From Chondrilla cf. caribensis (taxonomy: Eukaryota > Porifera > Demospongiae > Chondrillida > Chondrillidae): a DNA stretch of 64,000 nucleotides. Made by a program: the position numbers and the translations under genes. The notes beneath the pieces were generated by a model, which saw nothing but the letters and a program-made list of their open reading frames with translations, was not told the DNA's origin and ran no database searches. This document shows positions 1 through 14,985 of the stretch, piece by piece. How positions within the stretch are numbered: the first letter of the stretch is position 1; the number at the start of each line of letters is the position of its first letter. The DNA is taken from contig OZ026557.1 of NCBI GenBank assembly GCA_964020155.1, positions 5,171,466 to 5,235,465 of the forward strand, written 5' to 3'.

Positions 1-135
1 CTTGTTGTGTGTTGTGTGTTGTCAGTGCTTGTTGTGTGTTGGGTATTGTCAGTGCTTGTTGTGTGTTGTGTGTTGTCAGTACTTGTTGTGTGTTGTGTGT
101 TGTCAGTACTTGTTGTGTGTTGGGTGTTGTCAGTA
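1..135. repeat. 27-bp minisatellite in ACAP intron
   Basis: Five consecutive copies of a 27-base unit starting CTTGTTGTGTGTTG and ending TTGTCAGT(G/A), at positions 1, 28, 55, 82 and 109, followed by a degenerate tail to about 190. It lies in the intron before the first visible ACAP exon. All three forward frames are open through it, so the predicted Cys/Leu-rich peptides there are repeat artefacts. Confidence 0.85.
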
Positions 136-235
136 CTTGTTAGGTATTGTGTTTGTTGTGTTTATTGTATGTTGTGTTTGTTGTGTGTTGTGTGTTCACA
201 ATCTGGTGCATTATTATCGTTTATTGTATGTACAG

Positions 236-3389
<3,154 letters not shown>

Positions 3390-3892
3390 CTGTAGTTGTC
3401 ACGATGATTTTCATAGCTGTACATCTTGGAGAATCACACATAATTTTGTGTTTGACACACTTAGTGACTGAAACCTTACACGCAGTTGTCCAGGACATCA
3501 CATCAAAGCATCGAATGTTAGAAGGTCACAGCCCAGACTGATACTACTGCTGATTGCCCAGGTGGATGCATCTGTTAATATTCTTTGTATGTTATTATTA
3601 TTATTATGTAATTAAATCTATTGTATATTTCTAATATCATTATATTGTAATGATGGTGTGAATTAATCAATTGGTTTATTGCATGTTGTGTCAATGATAC
3701 ATGTATGAGTTGTCCAATATTCAGACAGTGTATCACTTTGTACATAAATACCAGGTATGTTTGTATATAATATAAGTATATGAAATTGAATGTTTGAGAA
3801 ATACACACAACAGTAGTCACACTCTTGTAACAATCAGAAAGTACTCAAGAATCAGAGATGGTATCACCCGAAGACCAGTTCCCACTACCAGT
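3390..3892. other. convergent intergenic region (ACAP / brambleberry)
   Basis: AT-rich 3' UTR sequence of two converging genes. ATTAAA at about 3612 could serve ACAP. TTTATT at 3675-3680 is AATAAA on the minus strand and is a plausible poly(A) signal for the brambleberry-like gene, about 215 bp past its stop. No other gene is seen. Confidence 0.6.
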
Positions 3893-6178
3893 TCAGGACA
3901 ACCTGGAGTGTCTCCTGCAATAGGGGGATCCCTTCGTGGGGTTGATCTTACACGGCAAACCACCCTTGGTGATGGCCTTGCACTTGGTCCTGGAGGGCTG
4001 GAGAATGGCGCTTGAATTAACCTGATTTGCAGAAAGGTCTGACCTATATGAGGTGTATTCCTCTGTGGTCATGTCATCCACGAGGTCCTGAAGCTCACTG
4101 TTGAGTAGACCGGCCTTGGTTGTCAGGGGGTGGTGCTCGGTGGGTGTGTCTGACAGAAATAATGGTGCATGGTTCTTAGTGGGTGTGTTCAGCAGAAATG
4201 ATGATGGGTGGGGCTTAGTGGGTGTGTCTGACATGAATGTCCCGTGCAGCTTATCTTCTTTCTCATAGCAATCCATTTCATCATTTGATTCAGATTGCCT
4301 CCATTGCAGCATGCCCATACCAGTTCGCCTTTTCTTCATCAAAGTAATCCCCCAATTTCCTGAGTGCAGTATTGAACAAATTGCAGACAATGTAACTACA
4401 TAATATGTCATAGATAGATAGTGTGTGTGTGTGTACACGGCCATACCTGCAGTAACTGATGCCAACAGAACTGCCATTGTCAGTAGATCCAAGGAGGACT
4501 GCCACTGCAAGGCAGACAGTGTGTTTCCTACCACCAAGACCAGGAGGGTGATTCTCGGCAGAGAGGGTGCTTGAACAAAGATGAGAATGAAGGCTGCCAG
4601 CACTAGAAATGCTGCATGTCCTCCAAGCACAAGCACCACCTCCAGCCCGGAGGCCGCTCCCCCAACATGACTAACGAGCCAGGACAGTTGAGTGTTTATG
4701 GCGTAGTCCAAATTGTTGATGACCTTCAGAATGTAGTTGATAGTAACATTGATCTGCTTCAAGTCTTCTAGTGTTTTCTGATACTGAGCAGCTGTTTGAT
4801 CTTGAACAGTGGACAATTTGATTATGCTTTCATCTGTAATGTTGTTACAGAGTACTCTGTAATGGTCATCCCAGGATCACATTGGTCGGTGCACACATAC
4901 ACCCACACATACATGCATACTGGTGTTGATCAAACAATTGATTTGTACACAAACAATTGGTCAATAGAGGACAGAAGAGGTGTGCACAGTCACTAGGGAC
5001 TGGATACAATTACGGTAAACACAGCAATGGAATCAGAAATGGAACCCACTGACCCATTTTATCCCAAACTTGTTTCGCTTTATCTTTCAGTTTCCCAAGG
5101 TCCTCCATCAATTCCTGATGCTGTTCTCTGCGACCTTCGGACTGACTGCTAACTTTCTCTGTGGCGTTCTCTACATAAATATGTACGTTCATACACTGTA
5201 CACTGTAAGCAATGATTGTACCACACACACGCATGCACGCACACCCACCCACACACCCACGCACACACACACACACTACCTAATTTAACAAGTACTGATT
5301 CTGTCATTTCTATCAGCTGTTCTTGGCTCTGTGCGATAATAGACTTCTCCTTGGAGAGATGGTCCATGTTGGACAGCAAGCTGTGCCTCAGTTGACTGTG
5401 AGCACTCTTCAGCTGGCTGTGCTGGTGAGTCAACTCCTCGTGTTGTGTCCGAACACTGTCCAGGGAAGCAAGTGCAGTTTCCTGCATCAGTTTCTGGTCC
5501 TCCTTCAGCTTGTCCATTGTGGACAGCTGTTGGTGAGTGGCCACCGCCAGTTTATTGACAGCTAGCTCCGTCCGCCTCCTGAACTGGTGTTGGCGAGTGG
5601 CGTAGCAGACCGAACGTGCTCTGTTGCTGACGATGTGGTACGCATTCCACGTGTTCGGGTCCATTGGGGAAGTACAATCAGCAATGCTCTGAGGAGTGGG
5701 AGAGCGAGTAACACAAATAGGCCAAGAGATGTAGGTGCACGAAACCGTCCCTTACCATATCTTGTGTGCACTCGAATATTGGTCTCCCTTCACTTTCAGA
5801 TTGGCAGTTCAGCAAAGCAACACTCAGTTTAGCCAGTTCTTCTTCCGTGATGTCGTTGCAGGCTTTCTTCAGCTCGTCCATTACCTACCATCGATGGCAG
5901 ACAGAAATGTTTACACTTCTTTACTGACGTTCATTACTTCAAATCACCTTATGTTGACACCGATCGAGAGCTGGCAAGTCGAGGTACTCCTTGGCGATTG
6001 CTAGGAACTTGTCTTCAGCGTCCAGTACCTCAAAATTTGCGATTTTTAAAGATTTTTGACCTTTCTGTGTTTCTTTACCACTGGATATCTGAGGATCTGA
6101 AAAAAGCCACCATCCTTTCGATATTGGAGAGATCAGAAGAAACAAGGCTAACATAACATATGGGTGCATATTGGCCAT
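3893..6178 (-). CDS. Kar5/GEX1/brambleberry-family nuclear fusion protein
   Basis: Member of the KAR5-GEX1-brambleberry family, ER/nuclear-envelope proteins needed for nuclear fusion after fertilisation. Six exons fit on the minus strand: 6178-5948, 5884-5756, 5688-5280, 5170-5054, 4833-4447 and 4359-3893. The start gives a signal peptide (MLALFLLISPISKGWW). Next is the Cys-containing ectodomain (LDRCQHKVMDELKKAC, LLNCQSESEGRPIFECT, IADCTSPMD) and the family hallmark TWNAYHIVSNRARSVCYATR. A long coiled coil follows (about 150 residues, LSTMDKLKEDQKLMQE onward). C-terminal hydrophobic stretches (VLVLGGHAAFLVLAAFILIF, RITLLVLVVG, LLTMAVLLASVTAG) are the expected membrane segments. The cytoplasmic tail has three near-identical repeats around SDTPTKPHP / NTPTKNHAP / SDTPTEHHP. 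It ends in a C-x3-T-x2-G-x-P-C...Y-C-x2-H cluster that may bind metal. Function is inferred from family membership. Confidence 0.8.
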
Positions 6179-6347
6179 CTTGAACGTGCGAGTCTGGTAG
6201 TTTAAATTTGCCGCCCGTAGTCATACCAACCACCGCATACTGATTAAGTTTGATGACGTATTAGACACATTACACACTCACCACATTGCTAAAGCATAAT
6301 TATTATTATACAACATACATAATATGTACAAATATAAATATAGAAAG

Positions 6348-9300
6348 TTATATTACTAATATTTCAAAACAGCCATATTTGAGCAAATCTGGCAATGCCT
6401 TCCCATGTCTCTGCCTCTCAAACACGTCAATAGTCACATCTGGTTTGAGGAGATCAATCAAATAACCGTGAAGGTGGCATAGCGTCTCAAAAAACTCAAA
6501 GGGCCTCACCTAGTGTTGTGTGCAGTAACTTTGGGATCAACTCTTGAAGCACTCTGCAGGGTGTGTGCATGGCAGGATTTACGTTGACCTCTATCAACCA
6601 GACCTGTACAGTTCACAAGGACAACCTGTGGTGTTAGTGGGTATCATTACTAGTATGAGGTGGGTTACCTTGAACTCGCTGTCTATCATGAAGTCAAACC
6701 CCAGGATGTCAAAGAACCCCAACTTGTTCTGGAGCTTCCTTCTCACACTTTGAAAGCAAGTCTTCATAATGGACTGCATTTTGACCTGTGGGTGAATTGG
6801 TTGTGCATGTGATGGGGAGTGGTGGTGCATGTGATGGGGAGTGGTGGTGCATGTGATGGGGAGTGGTGGTGCATGTGATGGGGAGTGGTGGTGCATGTGA
6901 TGGGGAGGTGGTGGTGCATGTGATGGGGAGTGGTGGTGCATGTGATGGGGAGTGGTGGTGCATGTGATGGGGAGGTGGTGGTGCATGTGATGGGGAGGTG
7001 GTGGTGCATGTGATGGGGAGGTGGTGGTGCATGTGATGGGGAGTGGTGGTGCATGTGATGGGGAGGTGGTGGTGCATGTGATGGAGGTAACACACAAGCA
7101 TGCCTTACACAAGGTGCATATACATATATGCAGTGCACCTTCAATGTGCTGTCTACCCAGTTGTCAGGTAACTTGTCTTTGAAATGTTCTGACAAGTATT
7201 CTTGGAATTTCTCGTAGCTCCAAATCTACAAGAGACATTGCACCAGACCATAAGGTGATCATTGAGCTACATGTATTTGGTGTATCAGGCTCACTGTGTC
7301 CTCCTTCATGTCTGCATAGGAGCTGTGCTTCCTCTGTACGTACTGGTTGGTGAGGTGAACAGACAGGTCTGAACTGCCCGGTTCATACGCCTCACAAGTC
7401 AATCTCAGGTAACCATGGTGATAGAGAAGGACAAATGGTGTCCCAGCAATGACCAACATGTAAGCTCTGATGTCAAACTTCTTCCCATTCAGGAGGAGTG
7501 GATTCTCCAGGTACCTACGTATGTACGTGAAGCAACCAATCAGTCAAGTCATGACAGCCAACAGAGTGGTATGCTGTGAGGGTCTTACCTTTGCACAATA
7601 CGTCCGGGTGGCCTCTTCGATGGAGTAGATTGCATTTGGTCTTTGCTAAGTAAATCTCTCACTTGCTCCACAGATTCCACCAAGAATATCCCCTTTCCCT
7701 GGTTCATGCCACTTGGCTTACATATCCAGCGACCACCATCTATAGGAGACATGAGCACACAATAACTGAAACACACACACACACTACTTACGTATATACA
7801 GTAAGAAATTGTACATATACATATATTAATACATGTAGTGTGACCTTTAAACTTTGAGAAGAATTCATCTCTTTGGAGAGGATTATCCAACCGAAAGGTT
7901 TGCGGATAAAATGAAGACACTTCTGGACATGTTCTGTGCACATCAGAAATAATACTGACACATCACAGCACACAAACAGTGGAGATTGTGTTGATACACC
8001 ACATCCAGACATCCACACCTCACGGGTAGTTTGGACTGTGTTCTTTCCAGTTCTTGCAAACTGTCAAGTAGTCCGATTTTAGTGGTGAGTAGTCCAATGT
8101 TTGGGAAGTGGTTCACAAGTTGCTCTCCTGCCAAGTATCAATACAGTGAGAATTGTAGACACTGCCACCACTACACTAATGCGATAATGTACGTGTGTAC
8201 CTTCCTTGAAGCTTGCATAATGAATTTGACTTTTCAGCTCCACCCATTTTAAATAAAAGTGTGGTGTGCTGTTGTCATGGATACGTTCCCATCCTCTCTG
8301 CAAGAGGGTACTTTCAACACTGAACAACAGAAAAAAAAGAGAGGTTTAGACAGGTTCAAGAGGATAATCATTTCCACTCACATGTCTCCACCATTCTTGC
8401 CTCCGATATAGAATTTAGGAGAGCCAGATTTGGTGGCCTTCACAATAGGCTTTGCTTTAGAAGCGGCTTTGGGGAGTTCTCCAGTAAAACTTGTCGATTT
8501 TGAAAGTTTTTTACATCCCAACAACTGTGTGTGACTGCTTGACTGCAAAGTGACTGGTTTACCTGATCCAGACAGCTGAGAGGGCACAACAGGGTTGTTA
8601 CCACTGTCAGAAATGTCCTGGAGTACCAGGCACTGGCTCTCAACAGGGCCACATAACCGTTCCCATGACATCTCGCAAGCCCCCTGCTCTTGAGGATCAG
8701 CACTTTCTTCCATCTCATCTGACAATGAGAATATTGATTTCCTCCCGGGTACAAAGGCAGAACGTACCTGCCAGGGATGCTCCTTACAATAACTAATGGA
8801 GACAATTCATACAAGCACTGTTCACACACCAGGACATGTTATACTGTATGTACCGGGACACTCTACACAATTTTGCTTGTAATGGGGGTATTGCACAACA
8901 CCCCTCTACAAGCACATACTGCATGGCACCCTCATCACAAGCAGTGAGACCTCCTCACCTCTGGCACTCTCCCCTCAACCAAGTGTCTATAGACCTGAAG
9001 TGGTAAACCATGGAGTGATAGGACTTGGACTGAAACTTGTAAGAATCGTGGATTTCAACGCATCCTTTCTGCCATCGTGCTCCAATGGTCTTCTCACCTT
9101 CTCCTAACCAGATCTCGACATGGACCATATCGTGCTTCTGGGCTTTCTCTGCAAAAGTGCATACAATAACACCATGTAAAGAGACTTCTCAAAGGTTTGA
9201 GTGCAGTGAATACATATAAAATCTGAACATTTCCTTGGTGTGTGTGGGTGTGTTTGGCATAGGTGGTACAGTACTGAGCACTGAATGCATGGAATGGATC

Positions 9301-9974
9301 ATACTGACTCTTGCTGTCGTAGTAGGTTCCCGAGATGAACACTAGATCTCCAGGTTTCATGTCCTCAGGCTCCAGTGCAATTGACAGTGTGTCAAACTGG
9401 AAATAAATAAAATCCTAAATGATGTTTTTGGCTATATTCAGCCACACCCACACCACACCCACCTGGTATGCCTGATTCCCTGGACCTATAATAAATCCGA
9501 AATCCTCTTTCAGGTCCTTCAAGACCTTCCTCACCAATCCACAACAGTCTAGGAACAGTTTGGAATGATACGTTGGAGCTATGAACGACATCAGGTAGGA
9601 GATGCCATTACGTACGTGGCAAACAGCATGCACACTATTATCCCTCACAGCTTGGTTCATGATAACGTCTAGCATAAGGTACTCCAATATATCGCATTGC
9701 TGTCTCTACAAACTTCGTACGTAACTCATCCATTGCTTTAGGTTCAGATTTTAGTTTCCTGGTCAAACTAAGGTTCCTCTCCAACTCACACTGCACAGAC
9801 AAGAATAACTTCAACGAATTAATTTGCCGTGACCACTGACATAAGGGTAGAATGTGTGTTTGAAAAGACCTGTCTTTGTTTCTTGAATCTCCTGAAAGCA
9901 TCTTGCAGGTTGACTTGCTCATAGCATTCATTCTCTTTATCCCCGGGTAGTTCAACGAAAAAGGACGCTGCCAT
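6348..9974 (-). CDS. TTLL10-like protein polyglycylase with N-terminal NlpC/P60-like domain
   Basis: Tubulin-tyrosine-ligase-family enzyme closest to TTLL10, which adds glycine chains to proteins using ATP. At least a dozen small exons run from ATG 9974 (MAASFFVELPGDKENECYEQ) to TAA 6348. The N-terminal third is a papain-fold, NlpC/P60-like domain: LFLDCCGLVRKVLKDLKEDF (candidate nucleophile Cys), KPGDLVFISGTYYDS and HDMVHVEIWLG (candidate His). A low-complexity Ser/Lys linker separates it from the TTL domain, which shows GGRWICKPSGMNQGKGIFLV (ATP-grasp lysine), LENPLLLNGKKFDIRAYML, VHLTNQYVQRKH and FFDILGFDFMIDSEFKVWL followed by IEVNVNPAMHT (the E-x-N metal/ATP motif). The last intron is only 70 bp (ACTAG|gtgagg ... 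aaccag|ATGTG) and joins to a tail ending LLKYGCFEILVI. A 22-bp minisatellite occupies one intron. TTLL10 rather than TTLL3/8 rests on motif spacing and tail similarity. Confidence 0.8.
6800..7086. repeat. 22-bp minisatellite in TTLL10-like intron
   Basis: About 13 copies of a unit reading GGTGCATGTGATGGGGAGTG, with a minor variant having GGAGGTGG. Because the unit is not a multiple of three, all three minus-strand frames are open (His/Pro/Thr-rich), which is spurious. It lies between the exons encoding the EEVK/VKMQSIMKTCFQS region and the preceding TTL exon. Confidence 0.85.
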
Positions 9975-10091
9975 TTTCTTTCAAAACTGAGGAGTTGTCA
10001 TAGCAACTGATATTCGCCCAATCAGACATCAGGTCCGGCTCGTCGATAATAGTATTCATAGTTTTAAAGCTTCAGCGGCAAAGAACAGAGA
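9975..10091. promoter_or_regulatory. candidate bidirectional promoter TTLL10-like / CDCA3-like
   Basis: Only 117 bases separate the divergent start codons at 9974 (-) and 10092 (+). Both 5' UTRs and core promoters must lie here or overlap coding sequence. No TATA box stands out. The ATTCGCCCAATCAG segment includes CCAAT, a frequent element of bidirectional and cell-cycle promoters. Confidence 0.5.
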
Positions 10092-10457
10092 ATGGGTAAC
10101 GAGTACTCTCGCCGGCTTCTTCTCGAGGACACTAATGTTCATACAGAGGAACCAGTCGTCGGGCCTGTTCACCAGGGAGCGGAGGACAGCACCACGCAGG
10201 GCATAACTCCTCCAAGGAACCAGGCAGCACTAGACCCACGCTCGCCGAGTGGAACGATCGCGAGGACACCTCTTCGGGACAGGAACGAGCCCACACCGAC
10301 AGAGGGGTCCACCCCAAAGCAACAAGTCTTCAAGCAGACATCGTTCGACCCCAGATCTCCCAGCAGTGAGATAAACAGGACCCCAGTGATAATTTCTCAG
10401 AAGAACATAGCACCTTGCCCCCCACTCACCACTGGCACTGCAAATGAGAACAAATAA
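10092..10457 (+). CDS. CDCA3/TOME-1-like cell-cycle protein
   Basis: Single-exon, 121-residue ORF with an ATG in good context and a stop at 10455-10457. It contains two copies of the CDCA3 signature: LDPRSPSGTIARTP and FDPRSPSSEINRTP. In vertebrates CDCA3 (trigger of mitotic entry 1) is a cell-cycle-regulated F-box-like adaptor that promotes Wee1 destruction. MGN at the N-terminus could be N-myristoylated, as suggested for MGS in the vertebrate protein. It is much shorter than vertebrate CDCA3 (about 270 residues); the C-terminal half with the KEN box is absent, and only TANENK ends the protein. No convincing splice site extends it. Family assignment rests on the duplicated motif only. Confidence 0.65.
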   Translation: MGNEYSRRLLLEDTNVHTEEPVVGPVHQGAEDSTTQGITPPRNQAALDPRSPSGTIARTPLRDRNEPTPTEGSTPKQQVFKQTSFDPRSPSSEINRTPVIISQKNIAPCPPLTTGTANENK

Positions 10458-10902
10458 TTGGAACTCTTCCAATCATCCAACTCTCTGTATAGCTATGGCT
10501 ACTGTGTAACACTTAGTGATGAGTATAATCGAATAATTTAATGATTTAATAAATTAATGAAAAGCCATAAATTAAAAATGTGAATATAATACACATAAAC
10601 AACCATATTTGGAAGTTAGACTTTACATTATTTTCTTTTTTTCTGCTCAGTGATGGAGTCTACAACAAATATTAGATAACATTGTACGAGTGTGAGAGTG
10701 GATGCATATATCAGTGCACAATAGGTCCTAGATGTCGGGAGTTCACTTATCACTATACGCCTGGTGTACACCTATATAGTACCATACGCCTGGTGTACAC
10801 CTAGTACCATACGCCTGGTGTCCACCTAGTACCATACACCTGGTGTCCACCTAGTACCATACACCTGGTGTACACATAGTACTATACCCCAGGTATAGGG
10901 AG
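10458..10902. other. convergent intergenic region with ~25-bp minisatellite
   Basis: AATAAA at 10548-10553, 90 bp past the CDCA3-like stop, is its likely poly(A) signal. From about 10755 to 10890 there are about five copies of a unit CCATACGCCTGGTGTACACC-TAGTA, which contains the palindrome-like GGTGTACACC. No further gene is seen before the CDKAL1 stop. Confidence 0.65.
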
Positions 10903-13900
10903 TCAGACAAGTAATTCCTCAGCTACTGTATGGCTTCTTAGCTGCAGAGTCAGCAGATCAAACTTCATTAACACCAAGCACCTCACCTCAGTAGAAGGCA
11001 GCATCACACTTCCTTTCATGAAGTGCTTGCCTGTTTCAAAGATCTTTACTGGGATCATTTTGCCCAAAAAGGCCTCTTCCTTAGGGACTAAAACCTATAC
11101 CAGAGAATATCCGTATCCAAGGCAACCACACTCAGTAAACAACATGAGTACACTCACTTGCTCATAGAACTTGTTATGCCCAACAAAATATTGTCTGTCA
11201 TGTGACAACTCTGTGACTAGCACAGTCTGTGTTTCACCATTCTTATTTGTGTAAGGGCTGTAGCTGTGGAAGAGCTTTGTTAACTCTCTTGAGCGGTCCT
11301 TCACTTTATTGGTGGGAACACGCTTCATCCTTGCAGCTGGTGTTCCCGGACGTGGGTAGAACTGGTTAATGAATAAGGACGGGAACTTGTACTTCTTAAC
11401 AAGATCTAAGGTGTCAGTGAAATCACTTTCTGATTCTGTTGGGAAGCCACAAATGATATCAGTAGCTATGGTGATGCCTGGTACCCTGGGAAACGATAAC
11501 CAGGGACCATGTGCCATACTCCAAACCACAACACACACACAGACAGGACCTGGACACAGCCTCATTCAAAGGTCTGTGTCCACCAGATGCAACAACCAAC
11601 ACCAGTTCACAGTGCTCACAAGGGACAAGTGGTTGGTACCTTTCCCTGAGAAAGTCAATCAAACATTCAAAGTCTTCTCTCGTGTACTCTCTCTTCATGT
11701 CCGTGAGCACGCTATTGGAGCCGGACTGCACCGGGACGTGAAGGAAGGAGTACACACGGGGGTGGAGGAGAACCTTGCCCATTTCCTACACAGAATTTAA
11801 TGAATCGTAGCTCATTCACTGCACACACAATCCATCACCTCACTAGATCACCTCTCACACACCACCTCACACATAGAACCTAGCATACAGCACCTACACA
11901 CACCCTCACCTCCATGTGCTCCATGATATATGGAGGGTTTGTCATTCCTAATCGCATCATACAGTTGTCTGGAATAACCTCAACAAGTTGCCATAGCAAC
12001 TCAGGCAGTGTCACTCCAATATCATTACCATATGCTCCAAGATCTTCACTAGTGAGCCACACCTCCACCACACCCTCTGCAACAAATCAAACATGACGTG
12101 ATAACACAAAAGTTTGACTCTCTCCCAACGAACATCTCACCAGAGAAGGCCTGCCTGGCTCTGCTAACGATCTCCTCTGGAGGGTAGCTTCCAAGGTCTC
12201 CTCTAGCATGCTTAGTCTTGCAATAGGTGCAGTGATTGAGGCACCCGGTGTTGATCGGGATGATCTCAATCAGAGGATTACGCCGGATCTTGGGGAGGTC
12301 CAACGGAGCCCCGCCTTGTTTTCTGCCATCCTTTCTTCTGTTTCCCAGCAGTCTCACTGTGTGCCCTGCCAAGGGAGAAAAACATGATAAAAATGGTTTT
12401 CAAAATAACCAAAGTTATGTCAACCCCCAGTGTAGGTCCCCCATCCCCACTGGAGTAGGGAATGCACACTCAGTGAGTTTAATGACATTCATAGCTGTCT
12501 GTCCATATTAATACCAGTAGGCTACCCTCACAGGGAGCATGCACAAAGCCACAAAACATCAACACAGCCTGGATTGTGAGATTGTTGTTTGTTTGTTGTG
12601 AATGCCACAACAATTAAGTCACTACAAACAATTGAGAAGAGAAGTTTACACAAGACATTTATTGTAAACATGGTTCATTCTGGGATATCAACTAGGGGTT
12701 GCAGTACTGCAGGTCCTACCTTGACCGTACGTAGTCCCTACCCATACCTTCACTTGCATGTATGCATGTATACGCAGTCCACTTACACAGGGAAACAGAT
12801 GGTGTTTTGAGCTATTTCTGCATAAACATCAAAAAAGTGTCAGCTGGTACAAGACCAGCTGGACTCTGTGGATGTGGCAACTCTAGCAAATAATTTGATA
12901 TGTTACACCTTTTATAGTGTATTGTACAGGACCACACACACAAAACATGCACAGTAGAGGACCACATACAGTACATGACCATACACACTACACGTACAAT
13001 ACAGGATCACATACACTACACGTACAGTACAGGACCACATACAGTACATGTACAGTACAGGACCACATACAGTACATGTACAGTACAGGACCACATACAG
13101 TACATGTACAGTACAGGAACACATACAGTACATGTACAGTACAGGACCACATACACACTACACGTACAATACAGGATCACATACAGTACATGGCCATACA
13201 CACTACACGTACAATACAGGATCACATACAGTACATGGCCATACACACTACACGTACAATACAGGATCACATACAGTACATGGCCATACACACTACACGT
13301 ACAATACAGGATCACATACAGTACACGTACAGTACAGGATCACATACAGTACATGTACAGTACAGGACCACATACACATTGGTGTACACATGCTGACATC
13401 CACAAGTTGCTACCTTTCAATGTTTCCTCAACCACTTCGATGATCCTGTCTATCTGCTGCACGCCCACAACAGAGAGCCCCTCCAGCCAGGGGTGGCTGC
13501 GATGGCCTTGAGGAACACACCCCGCCACTACCACATGCTTATCAAGCTCTCTACCCTTCTTCACTGAATTGATGAAGGTGTCTTCTGACGGACCTTTGAC
13601 TGTGCAGCTGTTGAGCAACCACAGGTTGGCGGAGAGTGGGTCTGCGACCACACGAAACGACACACACATCAGAAAAGAAAAGGCAAATATCGGCATATCA
13701 ACACTGCGAGTTAGCAAATGATAATAGACATGAGGCTACCTTGAGTTATGCGATATCCGTGATTGGCTAGCAGCCCCGCCATGTACTCGCCGTCGCTGGT
13801 GTTGTGTGCGCACCCCCAGGTCTTGAGGTAGACGGACCCAAGACCGGGAATGTTGTCTCCTTTCGCTTCTTCCAAAATGTTAGCATCTTTGCGTCTCAGA

Positions 13901-13986
13901 ACCTTTGGTAACACTTGGCGCCTACCTTCCAGTTGAGTCGGGTCATGTAGGTCGGTTACTTTTCCGAGGTCTTCGATGTCGTCCAT
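10903..13986 (-). CDS. CDKAL1: CDKAL1 tRNA threonylcarbamoyladenosine methylthiotransferase
   Basis: Radical-SAM methylthiotransferase that converts t6A37 to ms2t6A37 in cytosolic tRNA-Lys. ATG at 13986 ([16 protein letters not shown]). The UPF0004 domain supplies the three cluster-binding Cys: [33 protein letters not shown] and [10 protein letters not shown]. The radical-SAM CxxxCxxC motif is [19 protein letters not shown]. Further conserved blocks are [44 protein letters not shown] and [16 protein letters not shown], then a TRAM-like C-terminus ([33 protein letters not shown] region). The hydrophobic C-terminal anchor of vertebrate CDKAL1 is not evident; the protein ends AEELLV. A GAG|GTGAGG near the end could act as an alternative donor. 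The intron between the second and third coding exons (about 1 kb) carries a minisatellite. Confidence 0.9.
12955..13376. repeat. ~28-bp minisatellite in CDKAL1 intron
   Basis: Tandem units built from ACATACAGTACATGTACAGT-ACAGGACC, with a second family containing CCATACACACTACACGTACA. About 14 units. TGTACA/ACGTAC palindromes recur inside each unit. Open frames on both strands here are spurious. Confidence 0.85.
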
Positions 13987-14384
13987 TTTACTGATGCACC
14001 TTCACGTTCCAACTTTGCATTAGAAACCAGATCATTATACATTTACCACGACTACAATAATAATCTCTTTCTTCAAATTCTTAAGGGAATCAATCCTTAC
14101 ATCAGAGGTTCCTTGAAACTATTATCCACAAGACAAACTCTGAACTCAAAGATTTACATTCAAAATTAACACTGTTACAAGGTTGGTCTCATGGAGCCAG
14201 ATCTACCAATTCTTCACCATTTTTTATTCATACATATCAGTAACACTGTAAATTGAGAAGGGAGATAAAGCAGTATGTTATGTTATGAGCCAACAGTCAT
14301 TTTCAGTCAAGTTTCAATAGTAAATTGATTCCATTTTAATAACACACTGAAAATGCCCCTTCTTGCTCTGATTAGCGAGCATGC

Positions 14385-14417
14385 ATGTGTATGTGTGTGT
14401 GTGTGGTGTGTGTGTGT

Positions 14418-14460
<43 letters not shown>

Positions 14461-14465
14461 GCGCG
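14385..14465. repeat. (GT)n microsatellite
   Basis: Near-pure GT tract with two GGTGTG interruptions, intergenic. Confidence 0.9.
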
Positions 14466-14720
14466 TGTGCATATGCGAATTCACACTAATTGCCAACTAG
14501 GCTGCTGTAACTAGTGGTGACTGATTCTTGTACTAACATGGCTTTGTTAACCCTTGTGTGGGAGAAATCTGTCTTCTGTCATGCATGAGTGGGCATCAGC
14601 CTTAGAGTTTACTAATCTCAAGACTAATTGAGTTAAACTGCCTGCTAACAGGAGACGTATGGAGGACAGCTAAATGTATGGGATAGCTATGCTTTCTGCA
14701 CAGGACATTACTAAGTGAAT

Positions 14721-14734
14721 GGTGTGTGTGCGTG

Positions 14735-14803
<69 letters not shown>

Positions 14804-14848
14804 ACGTGTGTGTGTGTGATGTGTGTGTGTGTGATGTGTGTGTGTGTG

Positions 14849-14888
<40 letters not shown>

Positions 14889-14902
14889 TGTGTGTGTGTG
14901 TG

Positions 14903-14938
<36 letters not shown>

Positions 14939-14985
14939 ACGTATGTGTGTGTGTGTGTGTGGTGTGCACATTGTGTGTGTGCGTG
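14721..14985. repeat. compound (GT)n microsatellite
   Basis: About 265 bases of GT repeat with regularly spaced GTGATGTGTG interruptions and GTGCACGT at two positions. It generates spurious Cys/Val and His/Thr ORFs on the two strands. Confidence 0.9.

Noticed and set aside
6348..6540. Apparent frameshift at the 3' end of the TTLL10-like gene (frame closes at GEAL-stop while another frame stays open).
   Set aside because: A 70-bp GT-AG intron (ACTAG|gtgagg ... aaccag|ATGTG) restores the frame and yields a tail that matches the family, so no lesion is needed.
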